A DNA stretch of 64,000 nt from Viscum album (Eukaryota; Streptophyta; Magnoliopsida; Santalales; Viscaceae): NCBI GenBank assembly GCA_963277665.1, contig OY728128.1, forward strand, positions 1,871,172,988-1,871,236,987, read 5' to 3'. Position numbers and translations under genes: made by a program. The first letter of the stretch is position 1. Every line of letters begins with the position of its first letter. The notes under the pieces are model-generated. The model ran no database searches. It saw nothing but the letters and a program-made list of their open reading frames with translations, and was not told where the DNA came from. Of the stretch, positions 24,001 through 34,517 are shown piece by piece.

Positions 24001-24490
24001 ACCATTATATTTCAAGGTTAGGGATTAGGTTTTCTTGCGAGTATTGACTAGATTGGGGTATCGATAGTGTAGCTAGCAAGGTAAGTTGTTGCCTGATTTT
24101 GTCGCACCTTTTGAGGTTTTTAAAAGGTTCGGAATGGATGATTATCATATTACACTCCATAAGAAAAATTGATATTTTCATAATGTGTTTCATTTCAATC
24201 GGTTATGGAACTATTATTCGGATCCATCTCACATATATTGGCCTAATGAGGTTGAGTTAGTGGTAGATGCATCATTTGATGAGCATTCTACAAGCATCAT
24301 TGAGTGGAGAAAATAGGTTCTCCAAGGTAGGTCAATTCCTTTAGTCTAGATGATATATAAACATGACCATATATTTTATGAGACCTATGAGAGAGAGGTT
24401 GATTTGTGTACCCAGTGACCCAAGCATTTCTTAAATGAGGTATTACTACCCTATGATGGGAAACTTTGGGATGAGTTGTCTTATGTGGGT
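21080..24490 (+). pseudogene. Element F pol remnant: protease, RT, RNase H, integrase, C-terminal domain
   Basis: Protease end near 21280-21420 (FDVIIRMD, then TYEDRNHLKM-like). RT 21590-22200: SIPPYRMGNIE, FLFTKKEDGTLWIFVDY, RSRYHQL, HTTFHNKYGLHEYLVILFNL, NNPTIFMAL. The RT active-site position (22102-22128) reads VVVFM*NMMVYY: both catalytic Asp are gone. RNase H about 22290-22780; integrase about 23480-24130 (PIKDTFSMYDLERIYVLEIM and LEAGEVALPRPHLVQENLE); C-terminal Tekay-like part 24195-24440 (SDPSHI, VLQGRSIPLV). Stops every 20-60 codons. Dead for a long time; the same active-site loss is in F'. Confidence 0.82.
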
Positions 24491-24495
24491 GAGGT

Positions 24496-24759
24496 TTTAA
24501 CATCCCGATTTTTCTTTTGAGGTATGAAAAGGTTAATTTATGGTTTTTATTTTTATATTTACCCTTATAAATATTCTTGAGAGTTTAATGAAGGGTTCAT
24601 AAGTATATAGGTCTTCCTTGGAACCCATAACTCGGAATTTTGGACAAGTTTTATAGGGTACATAGTCGATGCATGGTTAGTAGTAACCATACGGGTCCAC
24701 TATGAAACACATATTTATTGAATAGAGAATAATTTGAAAAAAAATTATGATGGAGGTAC
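24496..24759 (+). repeat. 3' LTR of element F, first part
   Basis: Aligns with the start of the F 5' LTR (shared GGTTAGTAGTAAC, TTTGGACAA and AATAAAGGGTT/AATGAAGGGTT landmarks) but is visibly more diverged than F is from F'. Interrupted by solo LTR E at 24760. Confidence 0.75.
24755..24759 (+). repeat. Target-site duplication of solo LTR E, left copy
   Basis: GGTAC, identical to 28776-28780 on the other side of E. Confidence 0.85.
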
Positions 24760-26380
24760 TGTAGAGACCCAGAACGAAATACATGGACATTACATTACTA
24801 TTTCATAATACTTAATACATAACAAAAATAGACGCCCAAATACCACATTAGTTTAGTGTCTTTGGAAACTCAGAACGTAATCTTCTAATCATGGTGAAAG
24901 ATCTTCAACATCTCATATAAAGATCTTCCCCTTTTTGTTTTCTTACCTAAAAGCTTTCTTTATATCCTGGGGAAAAAACATAAAAAGGGTGAGCTCGAAT
25001 TCTCAGTAATGGTAAACATAGAGAACATAAAACAGTCCATAAACATTTGAATGCAAAAACTTGAACATAAAATCTAAACATCAAAATCTTGAGAAAAGAC
25101 GCAAATCTTGGAAGTACGTAAGGATTATATCATAAAGGAACATCAATCATGATAAAATTTCATTGGAATAAAACATGCAATTGTGGAAAACCATTAAGCA
25201 CATGATATGATTTCCATTGTAGCCAAGGCAGTGCTGCCAAGACCATCTTAGTGGACAAAGTCCCTTTCTGAATCGAGTTCACTCCTCGTTCTAGACCTAT
25301 ATCACTGAACTAGATTAACTTACCATTCCAGCCATGTCTATCTCATGAGATATAAATCTTTACCCAATACATTGGAGGGAGATATAGGTCCCACCCATCT
25401 CATAATTAAATTATTCTTTCGTGTGCCCCAAAATAAACATACATCATTCATAATAACCCAACGAATAAAATGGGTTTCATAAATATCATCCCATCATAAC
25501 ATAACCCATATAAAAGAAATGGATATCATTTCATCATAATAAAAATCAAACCATGTAAATAATAGAGACATTATACTTGAATCATAAAAATACTAAATAA
25601 TGTCATCTTAGATGGAAAATAGTTTTGATAAAACACTTGAAATGATTTCTTCAGAAAAATAACATTTCTTCTTCAAAATCACTTTCTTTTCACAAAATGC
25701 CATGCAATTTTAAAAGAAAAATATTTTTTAAAAATATTCATGAAATATTGTAGAGTAATCTTCATGAAAATAAGGTGTTATAAAAACTGTAAAAATTTGT
25801 TCATGCTGTATAAGTTAAAAAAACATTCTTCTCGTACTTTTGCAGGAAAAGTCAAAAAATACCTCATATGGTAAAAAAAGAAACATTCTTTACATACCAT
25901 GTAGTAAAAGTAAAAATGGGTAAAAATGACTTTAAACATACATGAAACCATTTTTATAAAATGGGGACATGGATGAAAAATATAACCCCAGTAAATACTT
26001 ACTAATAAACAATCTCATATAAAAACGAGATTGGAAAAGTTATCCATTACCTTTTGTCTGATATGCTTCGTATGTATCTGAAACTCCTGTATAATTATTT
26101 AAATCATTTCATTGACTTATTAAAGAATCATATTAATTTTTATGATATCATATATGGTTCACTTATGACTTTATATTACCCGTTCTTTTGTAAATTCCAT
26201 GTTAAAGAAACATTTTTGTAAAATCATTTCATTCATCGTACGTGTTTTGACTTGTTGTTCTTGATATTATTACTAATATCCTGATTTACATAATTCCAGA
26301 ATGTAAAACATTATTTATATATAATATATATTCAGAATATAAATATATATAATAGATCGATAAATGTAAAGAAATACACC

Positions 26381-26800
26381 ATTCATGGAGACGGTAGGTT
26401 GTACGTACGCATGAATGTTGTTTTTCGTTTCCTTATTTAATTGAATGGAATTAAGTAGATGAAATAAATATATATAAACATAAATACAGCAGCATTATTA
26501 TGTCATATATTTCATGATTACTTATTATATATACTTTATAATCATTCTTGAATTTTTAACATGGAAAATGAATCTCATCGTGTCGTGGAGACGAAAATCC
26601 GTACGTACGCACGAGCGATGATATTGTTCCCATATTTATTGAATGGTATTTGAGTGGATGATATAATATCATAGAATCAGTATGATTTTATAATAATTAT
26701 ATATAGTTATTCTTTACACCATTATACCCATCCAAGTAAGGTGGTGGTGGAAAAACTGAACACACCACGACATGGAGACGGTATTCCGTACGTATGCACG
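26381..26800. repeat. Three dispersed repeats with CGTACGTACG-type palindromes in LTR E
   Basis: Units like CATGGAGACGGTA followed by CCGTACGTACGCACG occur at about 26384, 26582 and 26769, roughly 190 bp apart. They lie downstream of the TATA box in the transcribed direction. Confidence 0.7.
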
Positions 26801-27130
26801 CACGGTGATTTTGTTTTCTGTAGGATAGATAAAAGGTGAAATAAGGTTGTTTCATATCAGTATATAATTAATACTGATGTTATTACTTTATAATTAAATA
26901 GCTAAAGAAGAGGAAGTATAAGAAGAAATAAAATTGAAATAGTTGGTAGAAGAGATTACCGCTTCCTCGACGCACCTCCTTTAAACTTCTTCTTAGGGAA
27001 CTAGAGTTGATCTTTTGAGAAGACCAGAACCTCTATGATGTAACTAGAGAGGTTGAGAAGAGAAATTTTCAGGGTTTTTGTGAGCTTCAAGGCTCAAAAG
27101 GGTGTGAAGAGAAGAGGTAAGGGGTGCCCA

Positions 27131-27140
27131 TTTTATAAGG
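27131..27140 (-). promoter_or_regulatory. TATA box of LTR E
   Basis: Minus strand CCTTATAAAA followed by TGGGCACCCC and a CT-rich leader; consistent with a plant RNA polymerase II core promoter. Confidence 0.5.
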
Positions 27141-28775
27141 GATGAGAGGGGAACCTTTGAAAAAACTTAAAATATTATTTTATAATAAAGTCATATTGCA
27201 TTTATAATATCTCCAAATTGATTTATTTATAAGATAAAGTGGGTATGGGTCGAAATCCTCTCATACAATATATTTTAGACAAGTTTAGGTTACTATTTTA
27301 ACCTTATCATTTAGATTTAACACTAAGTTCAATAATTTAACTTTTACCGTGTCTTCTTGTTTTCTTATAATATATGGTTAATAAAGTTTCCTATAACAAG
27401 CCAAAAGAACCCAAAGTGGTTCATTATTAATATATATATCCTTATCTAAGTAATTTGGTCGAACCATAGATTTTTACGATTAAAATAACAATTAGTAATA
27501 TAATATTTGTTTTAAAAACTATTTTATGTCAATTTTGACACTATTTGGTAATTGATTTTTGTGAAAATCATAACAGCATGATTAGTTCGAAAAAAGTTAT
27601 TAAAATAAATATTAATATTTCATATTAACCTATAAAATTATTGTAATTCATAAAAAGTATCAAATTACATTTATTTGGGTATTTATAACATCAATTATGT
27701 TAATATTTTTATAATAAGGTAATTACTGCATCATCATTGTGTCATAAATAAAATAAATATTTTAAGGTCTAAAAATTATAAATAAAATATAATTATGTAG
27801 GAAATATTTTTATATTTATAATGAATATTTATAGTCTAATTTTGATAATGTATAACCCTATATTAAATATGTTTTAGTTATTAAACTTTGATTTTAACTA
27901 TTTTAATACTTCTTTGAATAAAATAATAATAAATGTCCTAATTTAATCCAAGTGGACCTAAAGGGAAATATTTTTTGCCTAAGGATTTTTTGGTCGAATT
28001 AAACTTATACAATAGAATTAGGACACGTGTTAGGTTAATAATAATATCATTTTTACCCTTAATTACCCTATTTACTTTTAACCGTGGTAAATAAAAGTAA
28101 AAAGTTACTATTCACCAAAAAAAATTTATCTTATTGAACCACATTTTACTCCTTGATATTAACCGTGCCTCTTGAATTTTTTAAATTCCACTCACAGAAA
28201 CGGTAAAATTAAGTTTTATGTAAATTTTCAAATTCTCCTAAGAGGTGGGTAGAAGACGGGGAAAAGTTCAACCAAACTTTTATATATCTAAAATTATTAT
28301 AAAATGACTCAAATGAATTACATTGAACTTATATAGGTATTATGATTCAATTTTGAACTAAAATAAATTTAAATAAAATAAATAATTATTTAAATAAAAA
28401 TTCGGTTTCTAAATAGTAACCCAGTGTTTTCACTATTCATCAAAATTGAATGTTTTCAGAAAAATACCAAAAATTCACCCTAGGATAATTTCAATATTTT
28501 GGATCCAAAAATGAAGTCCATTTTAAAAAATAAAATTTCAAAAAGTGGGTATTACTATTCATGATGGCTAGTTTATATTACATTTTAATAACATATCGTT
28601 GTTTAGTGAAACTCGGTATTGCGTACAACACACGCTATCGTGGAAGGTCACGAATGTGTGTAATGAATGCCAAGTCAGGGTTGTGTGTAGTGCAACCTAT
28701 TTTTGTTGTAGCATATAACAAAAGACATCAATGAAATTAAAAATAATATATCCTATCAAATCTCGTGGTGTTACA

Positions 28776-28873
28776 GGTACCATGTTCATGTGAAATACTG
28801 AAAAAATGTTACATAGGTCACTTACACAGGCTACGCATTTTTGGAAAATTGTGTACCGAGCTTACCCCCTTTA
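28776..28873 (+). repeat. 3' LTR of element F, second part
   Basis: Begins with the second GGTAC copy and matches the F 5' LTR around 14200-14277. Cut at 28874 by the LTR end of element D; CTTTA at 28869-28873 could be D's target duplication, but the other copy is not in view. Confidence 0.75.
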
Positions 28874-29080
28874 TGGCATCCCTCCTTTTTATTACATAAC
28901 TTTTCATTACATTTTACAATCATAAGGTCTTTATAGTCTAGTGTCTTGGAAATCAGGAACATAATACATGAAAACAACATAAATATTTCTAATAAACCAC
29001 TTGTATTGCTTCATCATAGTTTCATAGTATATAGAAATATTGCATCTCATATACTAGAGACATAAATCAAAGGAAAGGGT

Positions 29081-29095
29081 GAGCAAAATGCTCAG
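29081..29095 (-). promoter_or_regulatory. Conserved LTR stem-loop (element D copy)
   Basis: TGAGCA-AAA-TGCTCA, a perfect six-base stem with three-base loop, flanked by CCC on the minus strand side. About 210 bp before the LTR end. Confidence 0.6.
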
Positions 29096-30220
29096 TAAGG
29101 AAATCAAGGGAATCAGTTTACTTGTGATATCTATAAGAACTTGATGAAAACCACAAGATATGAGAAATGGAAAATGAGTCATATCATAATAAAAAGAACG
29201 TGAACCACAACTTGAATATTTGGATACAAAATTTCATTTACACATTCATGAACATATCACCAAGGTTCATTCCCAAGGTGTCATAAAAACATTACCAAGG
29301 TTATTCACCAAGGTATCATGAAACTTGTCATCTCTAGAGATTAATTCTTTAACCAATTCATTGGATCGCTATTAAGGTGCACCCTGAATATGTCTTTATT
29401 TTCATGTGATCCATGTAGATCATAAAAAATATTTCATAAATAACCCAAATAGAATCAAAAAATTAGTTTCATGTCAAAATCGTGACGTTTAAAAAGTACT
29501 TAAAAATAAGATCATTCTGTCATTTATAACCCCTGGAAAGGGATTGAGGGTTATATGTATGTAAATTACAGAATCAAATAGATCAATTTTATATATTTAT
29601 TAATACCTTGTAAATGAAAATAGATTTTATTATCCACATAAATAATACAAGAGAATTTCTTGAGAAAAAGAGAGAGATTTTGAGACGAAAATTCTACAGC
29701 ATAACGACTACATATCATCGTTTTAAGAAACATTAAAAAGAAGGGGGGGAGGTTTAAAAACTCAGAAATAATTCATAATAAAGTATGGGTACATAATAAG
29801 ATCATGGTATGGATATTTGAATGACATACCACATGAAAAGGAAACATGAAAGAAAAGAGAAGATACTATTTCTTTTACGAAAAATTTGGCAGCCTAACAG
29901 TGTCGCTTAAAAATACAGAAAATAAATTGATGAGAGTGGAAAGGGTCTATCATAATTTTTACATGAAATAGGAAGTAATAAAAATATATAAGAACATAGC
30001 CTCTCATAAGTAGATGGAAACTAGAAGACTTAACATAAAGAAAATCATGACTAAAAAGAGGAGGGTGAAAGGTTCCCTTACCTTGAAGAGTATCTTTGAA
30101 AGCTCGAAGGTTGGGACCTTGGGGGTCTTTAGGGAACCTTGGTAGGACTCCTTGGGAGGTAGAAATACCAGATCTTATTTGATGAGGATTTTGGAATGAA
30201 ATTAATGCGGTAATATCTAG

Positions 30221-30230
30221 TTATTTATAG
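30221..30230 (-). promoter_or_regulatory. TATA box of the D LTR
   Basis: Minus strand CTATAAATAA, about 1.47 kb into the LTR. By analogy to LTR E this would start the retrotransposon transcript. Confidence 0.45.
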
Positions 30231-31202
30231 GAAAACTGAGGGAATATTTAATTAATTTTAAAGGGACATCTCATCAGTGGTATTTGCAAACCATGGGTCT
30301 GACCATAGTATATTCCCATGGTATTTTCCACTTAGGACTCCTCATAACATATATTACTATTCACAAGTCCACTAGATTTATTACATCATGATTACATCAT
30401 CAATGATGTCATTAAATACCCCAAACTCAAATATGTATTTTTACTATTCACCAAAAATTCAAATTTTTCATAAAAAACCCCAAAATTTAATGTAACATAA
30501 TATCGATGCTCTAAATTCAAAAATGAACTCAATTTTATGAAAAAAAAATTATAAATTTTTTAAATTTTATTTCTAAATAAAATCATTATTTAATCAAAAA
30601 AACATTTCAAAAACTATTACTTATTTTGTAACACCTTAAAAAATAGTCAAGGTTTAATAAAATTATCATATAAACATAAGACAATAAATTAAAATTTTAT
30701 TATTCAATTTTGTGAAAATACATTTTTATTTTAAATTATTAAAATAATTATAAAATTGTAATTAAAATATTTATGACATACAAAAATAACAATACTTATA
30801 TCATGGAAATATTTTCACTTTTAAGATGTCTAAATTATATTTATACATTCATGGGTAAAGTGTCAATGTTTTTCAGCCAATTTACTAATAATTACTATTC
30901 ATTACTACTCATAAGGGTATATTACTATTCATACTTTACTATTCACCAAATATTAAGTCGCTCGTTTTAGACTCTATATTTTTTTCTGGTCACAGTTGTA
31001 GAAGACCATTTTTTGGGAATCATTTCACATTATTAATTATTTAATGTTTACAAAAATATTTCAAAATACCCTTTTTCCAAAATTCATCATTAATATGGAA
31101 CTACTATAAATTTATCCAACATTTATCCCCACATTTGACATTCAAAAATTTTACCAAGAAGAAACAACAATTTTATTTATACCAAGGGATTACAAAAAGT
31201 AT

Positions 31203-31472
31203 CTAAGGATTCGTTATATAGACCCTTATAACACCTGCATAGGACCTATGTGTAAGGTGTGTTGTGGTGATAGAATATTGGGGTGGCTCAGACAACATTT
31301 CCTGAGTGGTGATTTCTAACAGCTTGGACTTCTCCCTTAGGCGATTCTATTCAAGATTCAAATGTTGAAGCTCATCTTGGGCTTGGTCCAGAGCAAAGCA
31401 TAGAGAGGCTACCTCCTTCCCAAGCTCTGACAGATGGGCTTTGTACGGCGTGATTCTAGAGGATGAGGCCAT
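31203..31472 (-). pseudogene. Small coiled-coil-like ORF inside the U3 region of the D LTR
   Basis: On the minus strand an 89-codon frame starts MASSSRITPYKAHLSELGKE at 31472 and ends at TAG 31205-31203. A single TAG (codon 42, after LQHLNLE) interrupts it. The residues before and after that stop (LGKEVASLCFALDQAQDEL and NRLREKSKLLEITTQEML) have heptad-like leucine spacing and charged residues, as in a coiled coil. The start has a good plant context (GTCGATGGCC). It is more GC-rich than the AT-rich LTR around it and lies upstream of the LTR TATA box, so it could only be read from the 3' end of full-length RNA or from another promoter. I do not recognise the family; a captured host exon or an extra retrotransposon gene are both possible. 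Confidence 0.45.
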
Positions 31473-31697
31473 CGACTCTTCTTTCTGTATTAATTAACCA
31501 AGATCACTTGTGTTTATAAACAATAATTATAATGTAAAGAGTTTATTTTCTAATGATCATATTGAACAACAGTCATATAACAGTCGAAACCCAATGGTAT
31601 CACTTCATTAATTAAAGGATATAGTTTTTTAGAGTATAAAATTAAATAACATAGAAATTTAGGAAACAAATACTATTAAAAATTTCAGGTTGTTACA

Positions 31698-31710
31698 TTC
31701 TTCCCCCCTT
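31698..31710 (-). other. Polypurine tract of element D
   Basis: AAGGGGGGAAGAA on the minus strand, immediately before the LTR start TGTAACA. Confidence 0.8.
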
Positions 31711-31719
31711 AAGAAATTT

Positions 31720-34504
31720 CATTCCTGAAATTTTCACTCGAACCCTCATAATAGAAAAGGTGTGGGTACTTCTGCCGCATAGAGTCGTCTGGTTCCCACG
31801 TGGCTTATTCACACATGTGGTTCCTCCACAACACCTTTGCAAGGTGGGTAGTCTTGTTGAGTAGAAACTTGTCTCTACGATCTAATATCTCCATCGTCTA
31901 TTCTTCATAATAGATGTCATGTTCCATTTGTACCACATTTGGATTTAGTATATGTGATGGGTCAGGAATGTACTTCCTCAAGATGGATACATGGAAGACA
32001 TCACAAAATTGTGCTAGATTTGGAGAAAGTGCAAGATGATAGGCCACTTCTCTTACACGATCAAGGATTTCATAGGGGCCAATATACCTAGTGATGAGAT
32101 TCCCCTTTTCCCAAACCTCATGACTCTATTCCAAGGTAAAATTAGAAGAAAGAGACTGTCACCAACATCAAACTCCAAGTCCCTTCAATGGTAGTCAGCA
32201 TAAATCTTTTGTCAACTCTGATCATCCTTTGGATGGCATGGACTTTTTCTGTCATCTCTTTCACAATATAAGTCCCAATAATCTTTCTCAAACCAGCTTC
32301 ATTCCAACAAGTAGGATTTCTACACCGATTACCATATAGAGCTTCATAGGGTTCCATTTGAATGCTCAAGTGGAAGTTGTTGTTGTAAGAGAACTCAACT
32401 AAAGGGAGATGTTGATCCCATCCACCTTTAAATTCCATTGAGCTTGTTTTCAGCAAGTACTCGAGTGTTTTAATAGTTTTTTCATATTGTCTATCGGTTT
32501 GGGGGTGATAGGCCATACTGAAATTCAATTCAGTGCTCAGAGCATGTTGAGGACTTCTCCAGAATTTTGATGTGAACCTTAGATCATGAATAGATATTAT
32601 AGAAAGTGTAACTCCATGTAGCCTTACCACTTCCTTTACGTAAATCCTGGCAATTTTATCAATAGATAAATATTTCAGAATAGAGATAAAATGGGAAGTC
32701 TTGGTGAGATGGTCTATAATAACCCATATCTCATTGTCTCCTTTTTAAGTTCTCAGGAGACTAGTGATGAAGTCCATAGTGATATTGTCCCACTTCCATG
32801 CTGGTATGGGTAGTGGTTTCAATTCCCCTTTAAAAAGTTGTCTCACTGCCTTCACTTACTGACATTCTAGGAAACTTGAAGTGTAGTATGAAATCTTTCT
32901 TTTCATATTATCCCACCAATAATGATCACGAAGGTCCCTATAAATTTTTGTTCTTCCAAGATGTATAGAGAAAGTAGATCTATGAGCTTTATCCATTAGC
33001 ACCCTCTTTATTTTCAGAATTGATGGAACACATAGACTTGTACGAAATTTCTATACACCTTCTCGATAAATATGAAACTAAGAAAACTTCTCATCCTTCA
33101 CAGCCTCAAACTTCTTATATAACAAAGGATCTTCTTTTTTATCATTCTTGATCTTCTCTAGTAATTACGGTTGAGAAATCATTTGGGTTAGGGTAGATGT
33201 TGTACCTTCCCTTATAATTTCTATGTCTAGCTTTACTATTTCATTGATCAATGGATCTCTTTGAATCCTCATCATGGAAATAACAACTGGGTATTTCATG
33301 ATTAATGCATCAGTGCCTTTGTTTTCTCTTCCGAGATGATAATGAATTAAACAATCATAGTCTTTAAGAATTTTCAACCATAACTTTTCTCTCATGATCA
33401 ATTCCTTTTAAGTGAAAATATACTTCAAACTTTGATGGTATGTGTATATATCACATTTCTCCCCATAAAGATAGTGTCTCCATATCTTTAGATCAAAAAC
33501 AACCACAGCCGGCTCCAGATCATGCATAGGATATTTCTGCTCATGAGTCTTCAACTGTTGAGATGCATAAGCAATGACTTGTTCATTTTTCATGAGGATG
33601 CACCCATGACCTTTGAGTAAAGCATTGCTAAAAATAACGAATCCTTCTCTACTTGAGGGCAGAGTTAACATGGGTGTAGTAATCAATCTCTTCTTCATCT
33701 CTTGGAAACTTTATTCACACTCCTCTTCCCAGATGAAATTGACCCCTTTTTGTGTTAACTTTTTTAAAATATTAGAAATTTTTGAAAAACAATTCACAAA
33801 CCTCCTATAATATCCTGCTAATTCAAAGAAACTTTGAATCTCAGTTATTGTTGTAGGTTGAGACCACTCCTATACAAATTTTGTCTTTGCAAGTTCAACT
33901 GTGATTCCTTCATTGGTAACAATGTGCCCTAAGAAAGCAACTTGTTGTAACCAAAATTCACATTTACTGATCTTTCCAAAAATCCTCTCCTTTCTTAGAG
34001 TCTTCAAAATAACCCTTAGATGATCCTCATGCTCCTCACGAATTTTGTAATATATCAGAATATCATCAATAAAAACTACCACAATGTTATCAAGGTAGTC
34101 TTTTAAGACAATATTTATCAAATCCAAAAAATAGTAGGTGAATTAGTCAGCCCGAAGGGCATAACAACAAAATCATAATGCCCATATCTTGATAGGAAGG
34201 CAGTTTTTAGAATATCTTCTTTCTTCACCCTCAATTGATGATAACCAGATCGAAGATCAATCTTAGAGAAGAATTGAGCTCCACAAATTTGGTCAAATAA
34301 GTCATCAATTCTTAGAAGAGGGTATTTTTTCTTCACTGTGATCCCATTCAATTCTCTATAATCAATGCATAGTCGCATCGATCCATCCTTCTTATTCAAA
34401 AATAGAACTGGTTCCCTTGAAGGAGACACACTCGGTCGAATAAAACCCTTCTCTAAATGATCATGGAGTTGTTTATTTAACTTTTCCAGCTCCACATTTT
34501 CCAT
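31720..34504 (-). pseudogene. Element D pol remnant: RT, RNase H, integrase
   Basis: RT at 34504-33870: [67 protein letters not shown], then a frameshift at about 34120 and the active site [12 protein letters not shown]. RNase H 33698-33165 ([47 protein letters not shown]). Integrase 32960-32142 with all three acidic positions visible (TMDFITSL, IHDLRFTSKFW, HPQTDRQYEKTIKTLEYLL) and VEFSYNNNFH, EALYGNRC. The C-terminal Tekay-like part (DPSHI, ILDRRDKFLLNK, WRNH, ATWEPDDSM, KYPHLF) runs to about 31720. Damage is limited to a few stops and frameshifts, so this copy is younger than F. Confidence 0.88.
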
Positions 34505-34517
34505 CGTATATAGTCAG

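Larger units (their letters stand above)
7069..24148 (+). repeat. Large direct duplication, copy 1
   Basis: Collinear with 43079-64000. Matching anchor pairs: 7081/43091, 9964/46197, 13311/49339, 13848/53703, 13926/53783, 18721/58584, 24148/64000. Includes gypsy A, debris and gypsy F in the same order and orientation. Confidence 0.85.
24760..28775 (-). mobile_element. Solo LTR E (4016 bp), minus strand
   Basis: On the minus strand it starts TGTAACACCACGAG at 28775 and ends TCTCTACA at 24760, with perfect 5-bp duplication GGTAC on both sides. Removing E and one GGTAC joins two pieces of the F 3' LTR: the right piece (GTACCGAGCTTACCCCC at 28854-28869) matches the F 5' LTR (TTACCGAGCTTGCACCC, about 14260). 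It is thus a single complete LTR with no internal region, the usual product of recombination between the two LTRs of one element. TATA box at 27138-27131, stem-loop relative at 24990-25005, and three repeats around CGTACGTACG. Confidence 0.92.
13926..28873 (+). mobile_element. Ty3/gypsy element F (eroded, Tekay/Del-like), with solo LTR E nested in its 3' LTR
   Basis: 5' LTR 13926-18721, primer site 18722-18738, gag about 19980-20950, pol about 21080-24490, partial 3' LTR 24496-24759 plus 28776-28873. The 3' LTR start aligns with the 5' LTR start (CGATTTTTCTTTTGAGGTATG against GGTTTTTCTTTTAAAGTATG). It is split by solo LTR E and cut by element D. Coding parts are riddled with stops. F' (53783-64000) is its duplicate. 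Confidence 0.85.
28874..31697 (-). repeat. 3' LTR of element D (about 2.8 kb)
   Basis: Start fixed by TGTAACAACCTG directly after the purine tract. The left end (28874) is placed where similarity to the F LTR stops; it would end GATGCCA. It holds a TATA box (30230-30221), a perfect stem-loop (29081-29095) and a GC-richer ORF (31472-31203) in the U3 part. Confidence 0.75.
28874..34517 (-). mobile_element. Ty3/gypsy element D (Tekay/Del-like), minus strand, 3' part
   Basis: From right to left: pol from the RT N-terminus (34504) to the integrase C-terminus (about 31720), purine tract AAGGGGGGAAGAA at 31710-31698, and 3' LTR 31697-28874. The 5' LTR, gag and protease are missing; the element stops at a CACTA-like sequence at 34518. 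Its pol is the least damaged of the minus-strand elements. Confidence 0.88.
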
